Shown here in pieces: positions 53,602 through 62,894 of a stretch of DNA of 64,000 nucleotides. Both the position numbers and the translations under genes were made by a program. Source of the stretch: Rhynchopus sp. YZ270_cl-10 (lineage: Eukaryota; Euglenozoa; Diplonemea; Diplonemida; Diplonemidae); contig OZ037933.1 in the NCBI GenBank assembly GCA_964035575.1, positions 124,001 through 188,000 on the forward strand. Reading direction: 5' to 3'. The notes below the pieces were generated by a model. It searched no databases, was not told the origin of the DNA, and saw nothing but the letters and a program-made list of their open reading frames with translations. Each line of letters begins with the position of its first letter. The stretch's first letter is position 1.

Positions 53602-53961
53602 CTATTCCTCTCCGTTGACTCCAGAGCGCTTGTAGACCTGGATCAGGTGGTATCCGAACTGGGTCTTGACGGGTCCGTACACAACGTTCATCTTGGTGGC
53701 AGGGTCGAAGATGACCTTGTCGAACTCAGGCACCATCTGTCCCTGTCCGAAGTTGCCCAGGGAGCCACCGCTCTTGCCGGAGGGGCATGTGGAGTGCTCC
53801 TTGGCCTTCTCCGCGAAGTCGGCACCGGCCTCGATCTCGGCCTTGACCTCGTTGGTCTTGGCCTCGTCGGCGATGAGGATGTGGCTTGCGGTCGCAGAGG
53901 CAGCGTCGGCAGACTGGACCAGGCAGAACACTGCCATTGCGAGCATCAGGGCGACACGCAT
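53602..53961 (-). CDS. secreted parvulin-type peptidyl-prolyl isomerase, copy 2
   Basis: 119 residues, identical in predicted sequence to copy 1 at 52243-52602. The leader is shared for about 50 bp upstream of the ATG, then diverges, so the two genes may have different promoters or rely on shared read-through transcription. Confidence 0.9.
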   Translation of the reverse strand: MRVALMLAMAVFCLVQSADAASATASHILIADEAKTNEVKAEIEAGADFAEKAKEHSTCPSGKSGGSLGNFGQGQMVPEFDKVIFDPATKMNVVYGPVKTQFGYHLIQVYKRSGVNGEE

Positions 53962-54146
53962 TGTTGTAGGTTGTGTGGTGTGTGGGTAAGAGGGCTGGTG
54001 GGGTGGTGGTGGTGGTGGGGTGATTGTAAGAAAAGTTAAAAAAGGGGGACAAAAAAGTGAAAAAAGTTTCTGTTTTTGTCTTGTACTTTGTCACTCGAGT
54101 TACTATATTTTCACCGAACGGTGCTTCCCGGAGGGTATGCATTTCA

Positions 54147-54870
54147 CAACTTTTCACCATCCTTTTTTCCCCCGTTGGTGAAGCTTTTAAACGGCGGCAT
54201 TAGCATTTCCGGAATCCGTCCGGCCAGTGGTGGGGTCAATTTGCCGAAATGGACAAGTTCTCGTTTTTGGTCAATTTCCGCACAGTACACAGGTGGTGGG
54301 TTGGGTGCTGTGTAGAAAAGACTGTGCATGTGGTGATGTGAAGAACACGGTATGTGGTCATGATGCGAACCAAAATAGTACGAGAGAGAGGGAGAGGGAG
54401 AGGGAGAGACTTGGGGGAATGTCCTGTACACTTACCACAAACTTGAGTTTTTGCTATCCTTACCAGATTGCTTCATCACAAGCGATTCCTCGCCGGCTGG
54501 GAAGCCCCTTTCCCTCCCCCATTCCACATTCATGTTACAAGAATATTGAAAAAAAATACAAAACAATTTCACAGAACAGAAACACCCTCTATTTCACTGA
54601 CGAGGTCGCTCTTTGTTTTCCTGAGGTGCGTCTTGCATCTGCTATGTCTCCTCACACCGTGTCGTACGTCAGCTGGGGGGTCTGCATTTCATAAATTTTC
54701 AAAATAATTCAATTCAATTCACAACTTTTCACCACCCTTCTTTTTTTCCTTTGGTGAAGCTTTTAAACGGCGACATTTGCCTTTCCAGAATCCGTCCGGC
54801 CAGTGGTGGGGTCAATTTGCCGAAATGGACACATTCTCGTCATTTCCTCACAGTACACGAAATTTTATTT
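54147..54870. repeat. pair of ~125-bp direct repeats
   Basis: Copies at about 54147-54290 and 54719-54870 run from TTCACAACTTTTCACCA through GGTGAAGCTTTTAAACGGCG to AATCCGTCCGGCCAGTGGTG and GGGGTCAATTTGCCGAAATG. The second part belongs to the family of the triple repeat at 8263-9053. A (GAGAGG)n stretch lies between them near 54383. Confidence 0.7.
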
Positions 54871-54961
54871 GAGCTGATTCGCACTTTTTCCGCACTTTGC
54901 CGTACTTTTTCCGACCCCCTTTTCCGCCACACCCACGTCACACAACCCCCTTGTGGAGCAT

Positions 54962-57572
54962 CTACATGAATTTGAGTCTCCGCACGAACCACAAGACCGG
55001 TACAGTTCTCGTCAATCTAGCTCCTGTCTGCGGTGGAGGTGTGCTCCACGTGTTCCTCGTCATTTCCGGGAGTTGAGAGAGCACTGGATACACAGGACGC
55101 GATGCCAACACACTTGAGGTTGGGATCGCAGGAACACTGCGGTACAGAACTCTCGTCATTGGCTCCCACGTTGTCGTCACAGGACTCATCACACGCACAT
55201 CTTTGACCTGGGAGTTGGTGATGAGAAGGAAGTTGCTGGCCTTCCATTCAGGGACAGTGAACCGTCCGTCGAGAAGTTTACGTAGTTTGTTGTGGAGGTC
55301 CTCTGCCTTCTTGAGCATCGTCTTGGTGCTTAGCTTCGCCATCTCTGGGTCAGTCCTGTGCTTTGCGTCTGCGTAGCGGACCTGCAGTGTCTTGCCCTCC
55401 TCCAACGTCACCAAAATGAAGTCCATAGGTGCCGATGCACCGCAATGCAGCAGAACCGCACCACCCACCTTCATTAGGGTAGACGCCTTTAACGCGGTGT
55501 CAAATTCCGTACTGAGTTTCGCGTCCTTCTTTGATGCGGGGTCACATCCTTCACCGAGTTCCTTGCTTTTGTCCCTCCAGTCTTGCACGTTGAAGGGGTG
55601 ACTCTGACGCCTGTTGTTCTTCAGCTCTATGATGTCTACCTTGTTGACAGACTCAGGCACCCAGTTTCGAAGTAGAGACGTCTTCTTGCCAGCTGGCAGG
55701 GGGTGTGTGGTTTCCCTGTTGTGATAGAAGAAGAGCAGGAAAAGGGCCAACGTGCGGAGTGCGTTGCCCTCAAACGTCCAGCAATCCTGGGTGCTCAGGT
55801 CTTTGAGGTGCACTTGGTCGGGAATCCATTTGGAGAACCCCCAAGATCCCAATCTAGATCCTACATCATCGAGCACGGTGTAGTCGATCACCGGACACTG
55901 CCTCTCCTTTGCGTCAATCATACGAACCATATTTGTAGGCACCTTGACGTCGGCTGCAAGGTAGTCACCATCTGCCGCTGCCTGTAGAATACGCCGGACA
56001 TCCCAGTCAGTCGTATTCGGCGCCCACATGAGACGTGAAACAGCGACAGAAGACTTGAATCCCTGCTTTCGCATCCACATCACAGGCCTCACCCGCGGCC
56101 ATGTGAGAGCGGCGAAGAGATTGACGTCACTCATTTCGTATTCTGTTTTTTCGTCTTCTCTGCCCCGATCACGTTGTGCCTTGTCGTATATGGTGAGGAA
56201 GAGGCGGTCAAATTCTTCCACGCTCAATAAAACCTCGTCATATGTCATGAGCGGAATGTTTTGGCCTTCTGTTGCATGCGGGAGGTGGGTCTGTGGGTCG
56301 ATTCCCGTGCATACAGGAAGCACTCGCACAGCCTCCTTTGCAGCCATCATCTGCATTTGGAGGTTTCGCAAGCATCTCAGAGCAAACCGTGCACCATCCT
56401 CACGATTCTCATCCAGCATCTGACCCTCGTCCACGACGACAATGAGCACAAGGCCAGGGGTTTGTTTCCCAAACTCCTCGAGCATCTCCTTAATGCGCGT
56501 GGTCATGTCGTTCACGAGCACCCCCTTGAGGTCCCCTTCGGTCATCAGTTCTCCAAGTTCGAACTGCATCTGCACGTCCGAGTCTGGAATGTCAAGAACT
56601 GTTGGGCTTGGTTGCTGCTTCTCGCTCTGTAGCTGCTTGTACCCATTGAGCCAAGCAAACAAGCGGGACAAGACAAGTACGTTGACGCAACGTTGTCCAT
56701 CGATGCTCTTATCCCCGAGAAAGCTTATTTCAGCACCAGACAGTGGCGAGGCGCAGTTGAATCCGATGTATGCCACAACCGGTTCATAAAGAGTATCTAA
56801 CCCTGCTTTGCCCCTAAGCTCCATCTGTTGCTGTTGAAAGCCCTGCCGTGCTGTTAAAGTTGCAAATGTCTTCCCAACTCCAGAAGCACACGCCAACACC
56901 AGTGCTTTTGTGTCTTGCATTATCCTTTCACCCTTGAGTTCATCCACAGTGGTGACCAAGTTCTTGTTGAACCCATCACGCCCAATGCGCGTTTTCCCTT
57001 GGTGGGTGTCTGGTTCGCATGGCAAAATCGCTTTCTTCGCAAATTCGTCCATATCGAATGGCTTCTGCTTTACCTCCATCATCGCCAACGTCTTCAGCTT
57101 GATCTCCATTGAGATCAGGTCCTTCTCCATTGAGATCAGCTCCATAACGTGCTGTTTGTGTGTAAAACAAATGTACAAACCTAGAAACAACAAAATAACA
57201 ACAAAGTTGCCACCACACTGTGCATCTCCAGTACCGACTTTGCAACCCCAACACACACATATTTGGGTGATGCTCGAAAAATAAAATAAAAATAGATGTG
57301 AAAAGTAAGTTAACACATACCTGCTTCTCCTTCTTGAGCTCGGCGATTGAGGCAGCGAGCGCTGTTGCTAACACGCTATCACCCTCATATGCACCGCATT
57401 CTGCGGAAGCGACGTCCCCTCCGATGCGTGATACTTCAGTCACCAACTTTCGGATCTCGTCCCGTATGTTCTGACTAAGATTGGTCTTCTCTGCCTCCAG
57501 CTTCCTCACAGCTTCTCGCGCTTCTGCAACAGCGTCTTCTTGACCACGAGCTGTGGAGTACCATGCTCCCAT
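54962..57572 (-). CDS. crinkler/RHS-type P-loop NTPase, two exons
   Basis: Exons at 57572-57321 and 57151-54962 with a 169-bp GT-AG intron in phase 0; 813 residues from MGAWYSTARGQED. Exon 1 is a coiled-coil-like helix (EAREAVRKLEAEKTNLSQNI). Exon 2 holds a STAND-like NTPase core: Walker A in LACASGVGKTFATLTARQGF, and Walker B in GLVLIVVVDEGQML. The C-terminal third has a possible PD-(D/E)XK-like part (KVDIIELKNNRR; VRYADAKHRTD). This order, NTPase then nuclease-like end, is that of crinkler/RHS-type proteins described in oomycetes, trypanosomes, fungi and other eukaryotes, often linked to retroelements or secreted effectors. No signal peptide is evident. The last 60 residues are Pro/Ser/Thr-rich and may not be conserved. 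Confidence 0.65.
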
Positions 57573-59512
57573 GGCACGCAAACAATCACTCTCGTTAGCT
57601 ACGGCTGTGGGGTTGCAGGGGTGGGTTTGGAAGGGGATGGGGAAATGAGGGGAGGAAGGGAATGTGTCGTCCTGTGTGTGGCAGGGTAAAAGATAAGGTG
57701 CGTGGAGGATGGGCGGTGGGTGGAGGTGGCAAAAGAGTGGAAGGCGTGGAGATGTATCCATGTATGGTTTACACCAAACCACAGCAGGTCATCTGCAAGT
57801 CTCAGAGTATTGTTAGATCACATAAAGATCTTCAACCCCTCAAAAGAGGGTCAAGGGAACGGATGGATGTCCGCACCTGTGCGTCTAATGTAATCATTCC
57901 ACGGGTGTGATACAGAAGGAGACAGCAACGAGCAGAAATGGGGGAAGAGGTGAGTTTGGTAGGTACTATAAAGAGAGTACCGTAGTCGGAAAAAAATGTT
58001 CTGTTGGTGCTCCTGACGACCCGATATTTGCGTACTTAGTGCGTGATTGTTAGTTTTTGGATTTCTGGGGTACCTAGGTATCTGTTCCATTTTTCTGGAA
58101 GTCTGACCTTTTTTTTTGACGGTCGGAGAGCAATATTCCGATTATGGTACAAAAAAATGCTCGAGAGACTTCGTTACTCAAACTATGAAACAGAGAGAGG
58201 AAACAAATATGGTTGTCTTTCTTTGTTTGCATTGGAAGCTCTTCTTTCCCCCCTTTTCATTTCCCAAAGGGAGGAGAGGGGGAGAGAGATAGAGGAGGGA
58301 AGGAGGGAAAGAAGGAAGGAAAGAGAAGGGAAAAGGGGGACTGCACGCATGAAATAACGCGGCTTTGCGTTGACATGATCACCATTTTTCTTTTTTGTCA
58401 AAAATACATCTGCGGGGGAACGTGACACTGACATTAGTGAATGTTATTAGCGGCCTTTTGCTTTGTTTCTTGTTGAGTCTGCACAACAACAAAGGGGTGT
58501 CCCTCACCTTGTGGGGGGGGAAACCGCTTTTTTTTGTCTTTTTTCCTCGTTGGGGGATAGCTCTTCATCTCCAGAACTGATTTAGCTGGCTAAACCGCAC
58601 CCCCAAGGGATTTTTTTTTTGTGTTGTGTCAACACGACAATAACAACACTCTTCCCAACACAACACGCTATGCAGACTGGTTGCCCACACTTAGGGGGAA
58701 AAAAAATAAAAACACTCAAAAAAAAAGACCAAAAATAACTACAAAATAACAAGGAAAATAATATGGAAAGAATAGTGTTCGGCCTCTGTGTCATTTAGTT
58801 GCCTTCAAAAGTGAAGTTTAAAAAAAAAAATGCACACATCTCTGAGGATTGGGCAAAGAAAAAGAATAAAAAAACAAGACAAAAAAAACTGCCTCTCATA
58901 CACGACTAAAAAAAACCCAGTGGTTATACCAAGGAAAAACGAGACCCGGGAGATATAAAACGGGGGAAAAGAGAAGTGTGTGGAAGATTGAACTTAAGCC
59001 CTCTCTGTGCTTTAGTCACCTAATAAAGGAAAGTGAAGTCGTGGGGGAGGGGGGGGGGGGGGGGGTAAAGAAAAAGAAAAATGTGGCTTGAAATACAAAA
59101 AAAAACCCTCTCGTGGCAATGTACCGTTTTGGGTATAAAAAAGGAAGGTTCGTCCGTCAACCAACGCCATTATTAAAATTTTTTTTTTGTTTAGAGTTGC
59201 TATTTTTTTGTATAGTCGCTATTGAATAAAAAAAAAGGAAAGTACGGGAAAGAGTGGAGGAAACAGGTACCTGAGGATATGAGCACAACACACTTTCGCG
59301 ACTCGCGGATACGTATCCTGAACAGTCTGCCTTTTTTTCCAGTGCAACGCAAAGACAAGGCAGGGAAAATGTTTCTAACTCACTACGCTTGTTTCCCGCT
59401 TCGCAAAATTTCCACACAAAATTTTGTTGTGGGAATATTTATGTTTTCTTTTTTCCTTTTTCCGCTCCGAATATCCTTGGTACACCTGAGGATGTGCCCC
59501 CACTAAATAAAA

Positions 59513-59600
59513 GTGAAGCTGATATAGTGCAAAAAACGCCCTCTGGGACGCAGACAACTGACACTCTGTAGGGTTATCGAACCCCCGGAGTGTCGCATAT
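59513..59600 (+). repeat. dispersed hairpin repeat, full copy
   Basis: GTGAAGCTGATATAGTGCAA, then CCTCTGGGACGCAGACAACT, then a hairpin with GACACTC and GAGTGTC arms around GGGTTATCGAACCC. Its 45-bp core matches the copy at 10540-10625. Confidence 0.7.
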
Positions 59601-60096
59601 GGGAAATAAAAAGATCTGATCTTGGTTTGCGCGCTCTAAAGCCAGGTGTAACAAAAAAGGTGGAAAATATGTGAAACTGCAAATGGTGTGTCAGTGTGTA
59701 TTGAATCAAACTGACAGTTCCAAAGCATGCTTTTGTTGTTTTTTTTTTCCCGAATTTTGTTTGCCCAAAAAGCGCTGTCTCCAATATTTTTTTAGTACCG
59801 AACAACTAAAAGATGTGAAAAAAAACACACCGTAAGGCCTTGGCCTGAGGGTAAAAAGGGTTGGCTAACCCTGGAAAACGAACGGTGGTCCACACACACA
59901 CACACTGTGGAGGTGCACACCCGATCCCCTAATGAATCAACACTACACTAGGTGCCGGCCTAATACTCACTTGTAGTAGGCAAAGGGGAAGTACAGACAC
60001 CACCCGCAGCCAGGACACCTCCACTTCCCTGAGGCTCTCTATTGATCTCCTCCCGTAACGTAGCGAATGCTGTCTTGAGTAAGAAAAGAGGGGGGC

Positions 60097-60147
60097 CTGT
60101 TGAAGCCTGTTGAAGCCTGTTGAAGCCTGTTGAAACCTGTTGAAACT
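60097..60147. repeat. five-unit 10-bp tandem repeat (CCTGTTGAAG)
   Basis: About five units with one late variant (CCTGTTGAAA). On the minus strand it encodes STGFNRLQQASTG-type repeats, probably by chance. Confidence 0.8.
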
Positions 60148-60333
60148 GCACAAAACAAACCCCCTCAGCAGACACCTTGGTGGACAAAAGGCATCAACTA
60201 AAAGGGAAGGGTTCGTGCAGATAACATTGAGCGTGTGGATGATGTATGAGAGATCTTGCGAACGTAGAATCTGACGTCATGATCTGACAAAGTACCTTTC
60301 CGCCGATTCTACATCCTCATCACCACGCTTAGT

Positions 60334-60412
60334 CCATCTGATTGATACCCCGCGTAGAGGCGCGTATAGGAACGTATATTCGCCTTTTCGCGGGGGGGTA
60401 ACAATCAGGTGG
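60334..60412. mobile_element. MITE with CCACCTGATT ends, copy 2
   Basis: Left end CCATCTGATTGATACCCCGC and right end (reverse complement) CCACCTGATTGTTACCCCCC. Same terminal motif and internal GCGCGTATAGG as the 51.3-kb element, but only 79 bp long. Confidence 0.7.
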
Positions 60413-60769
60413 TTAATGCTTGGTTTTTAGTCATGTATTTTCAAAGAGAAAATACGCATCCAATTTTACTTTATTTGAAAATGTGAAAAAAGAAAAGACA
60501 AAGAAAAAAAGGGGGGGGGGGGAAAAACGCACACAATTGTTTCCGTGCGAAATTGCAACTTTTTCAGTAGATTGGCTTCTCACATTTCACCCTGTTTTTC
60601 TGTCCTAAGAATTATACAGTCGTCATTCACCCTCTGGAATTCCCCTTTTGATGGAGCTGGATGGATGTGAAAAAGAGAACAAATTGTGTTGCTGTACTAA
60701 GCCTCATACACACGTATCTACTAAACAAAAAAAAAAAAAAATCAACCACAAAAAAAAAAAAAAACAGTG

Positions 60770-60850
60770 AAGTTGATAGTGCAAAAAAAAAAAACACCTC
60801 TGGTATACAAGACACTGCGCGGGGGTTCTCGAACCCCCCCGGAGTGTTGC
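60770..60850 (+). repeat. dispersed hairpin repeat, diverged copy
   Basis: GTGAAGTTGATAGTGCAAAA, an A run, CACCTCTGGTATAC, then GGGGGTTCTCGAACCCCC and GGAGTGTTGCAC. The hairpin is kept although its bases differ from the other copies (GGGTTCTCGAACCC versus GGGTTATCGAACCC). Confidence 0.6.
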
Positions 60851-61250
60851 ACTTCGAAAGGGGGTGAATGACATGAATTGCAAGACTCAAAGAAAGACAC
60901 CCTGGAACACAATACACTGGGCGTTTTTTTTGCCGAACCCAACGATCTCAGGGGCATATCCGACAGATCGGAGAGAATACGCAATCCCTCGAAAAAAAAA
61001 TTTTTTTTTGGTTGTATGGTGTGCCCTATATACATACATATTAGGTACGTACGTAATACGCGGCTTTTTAATTAAAATAATAAAATACGTAGTACGTAAA
61101 AATAATACTACGTACGTAGCAAGATTAGCCGCAAAATACGCGCAAAATACGTAGTAAATAAAGTATTTACGTACCAAATACGTAGTAAATAAAGTATTTT
61201 TATATTAATTATAATAGATATATTATTATAAATTACCGGTAGTTTTAAAC

Positions 61251-61381
61251 CGTTACAAGTGGGTTCCAAGTGGGTTACATACACGACATGCACCACCACC
61301 TAATTTTGCCTGAAATTAGGTGAAGTTCAGTGGTTTTTGGTGGTACATGTAACATACATGTAACCCACTTGTAACGTTACA
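61251..61381. mobile_element. foldback/MITE with GTTACAAGTGGGTT ends
   Basis: CGTTACAAGTGGGTTCCAAG at the left pairs with the reverse complement of AACCCACTTGTAACG at the right, and inner CACCACCACCTAAT / ATTAGGTG and CCACC / GGTGG pairs extend the fold. Two further GTTACAAGTRGGTTAC units run directly into the stop region of the gene at 61399. Confidence 0.6.
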
Positions 61382-61398
61382 AGTAGGTTACAAGTGGG

Positions 61399-62894
61399 TT
61401 ACTTCACCGTCGTGCATGAGCAGGTCGCGTCTGCACTCGAAAACCTACGAGAGCCTGGCTTCAACAACAGCACCAATATCGGGCAGCTACTGCGATTGGT
61501 CAACGAGATATGTATATAAAACTTCTCTCGACCAGTGGTCCTTTCGAAATGGAGGTCCCGTAAAGCTTTGCTGCTGCGTTCCGAAATTATTTTTGCCAGC
61601 ATGAAGGTTCTCACCATCTCCGGATGCACATAGCGACCCGCCTGAATCTGAGGGAAATTGAGGTGATTTTGCCACATCTCCTGAAGGTTTGCCAGAAGTG
61701 ACTGTGTCGAGGGTCTGTAATTTACCTTCATCGCATTCACCATCTTTTCGAAGCGTGTCCGTATTGTAATTGACATGAAGCCGACATCGTCTTTTTTTTT
61801 TTTTTTAAAGCCCACATCGTCGGTCTCGTTGAAGCCCTGTGAGACTTCTGCAACGTGCCCACACGAACCACTTTGAACAAAGTGTTCTTGAACACCTGTT
61901 GTTCGGTTCACGAACGTGTCGATCCACTTTCCGGTGGATCCGCCGCTGACCGCAAGGATGTGGTTACCAAGCACCACCGCACCGTCAAATAGGAGCTGGA
62001 TGGTGCCACTTCGTTGGAGATCCTCCAGGACCACCTCCATGTCCTCTTGGAAGATTTTGTCGATGTGCATTTCAACCAGTGCGCCCTTCGAGATGGACGG
62101 GTCCCCGTAGAGCTTTGCAGCTGCATTGCGAAAATGCCTTGCTTGCCCGCTCGTTGACCCCCCATAAAGGGCCGCGTGGGCAAACATCTTGTTTTTTTCG
62201 GTTTTGGAAAAAAGGCCTGTCGTCACACGCACCTCCTTTTCTTCTTCATCTTCGTCTTCAGCTTCATCGTCATTTTTGTCTGCATCGTCCTCGGGGTGTG
62301 TCTTCTTCACCTTCGTACCCTTTTTCTCCATCAGCCTTGCGAGCAGCTCTGTGTGCTTTATCCCGGTCAGGTGTTGCCTCAGGCTGTCCAGGTCCCAATT
62401 GGACCGGGGCCCGTTGCACGCCTCGCAGAAGACCACTTCGTCGGTCTCCTTGAAGCCGCGATCCAGGAGGGAGGACCGGTGCGACTTCTGCAACGTCGCC
62501 ACCTTCACCACCTTCAGCGAATGGTCCCTGAATAAGGCTTTGTGCAGGGTCTCCATGTCCGTCGGAGTCTTCTGGTTTTTTTTTTTTTTGAGGCAGACGA
62601 AGTGGGGGCCTGGTCCATGACGCTACTGAGTAGCGCCTTGCCGTCCCCCTTCGTCTGCCTCTTCCGCTTCTTCCCCCCCTCCCCCGCTGTATCTTTCTCA
62701 CTCTCGGCGCCGTTCGTCTCCTTGGGTGTGGCCTTGGGTGCGGGCTTGGGTGCGTGCTTGGGGGTGCTTTTGGCGGTGTTTTTGGGGGCGGGCTTGGAGG
62801 GGGCGGTCTTGTTCTTGCTGCCCTTGGGCCTCCCCCTCTTCTCCCTTTGCCCTTCCGGCGAGGTCGACGCCGCACGCTTCCCAGACGCAGACAT
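61399..62894 (-). CDS. AT-hook/zinc-finger protein, possibly transposase-derived, with frame slip
   Basis: The N-terminal part (62894 down to about 62590) has an AT-hook-like RGRPKGSKNK and a Lys/Pro/Ala-rich linker. At the 14-base A tract at 62576-62589 the frame shifts; the downstream frame continues as METLHKALFRDHSLKVVKV to a stop at 61399. The downstream part has a C2H2 finger of the U1/matrin or BED-like kind (FCEACNGPRSNWDLDSLRQH, ending in TGIKH), an acidic stretch and a region (IQLLFDGAVVLGNHILAV) that could be the first strand and Asp of an RNase H-like transposase such as hAT. A one-base homopolymer change would explain the slip, and it could be a sequencing error or a real lesion. 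A second poly(A) at 61791 sits between two DDVGF copies. Confidence 0.5.

Larger units (their letters stand above)
57573..61398. other. repeat-rich spacer with a possible orphan exon
   Basis: No complete gene is seen. Near 59969-60077 on the minus strand an open stretch (TAFATLREEINREPQGSGGV) ends at a good GTGAGT donor and is vaguely like exon 1 of the crinkler-type gene; it may be an exon relic. Other content: hairpin repeats at 59513 and 60770, a CCTGTTGAAG tandem repeat, a MITE at 60334, TACGTA-rich DNA at 61020-61195 and a foldback at 61251-61381. Confidence 0.5.

Noticed and set aside
54962-57572. Reverse transcriptase or retroelement coding sequence near the crinkler/RHS-type gene.
   Set aside because: No RT, integrase, capsid or LTR motif was found in this stretch in any frame examined.
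59556-59600. A tRNA gene or tRNA-derived SINE suggested by the GGTTCGATAACC stem on the minus strand.
   Set aside because: No A box at the right distance, no anticodon arm or CCA-side pairing; only a T-arm-like stem is present.
1005-62894. Kinetoplastid origin, suggested by one-way genes, RHS-like protein and BspA-type repeats.
   Set aside because: Several ordinary genes have cis-spliced introns, which are very rare in kinetoplastids; other one-way or intron-bearing protists remain possible.
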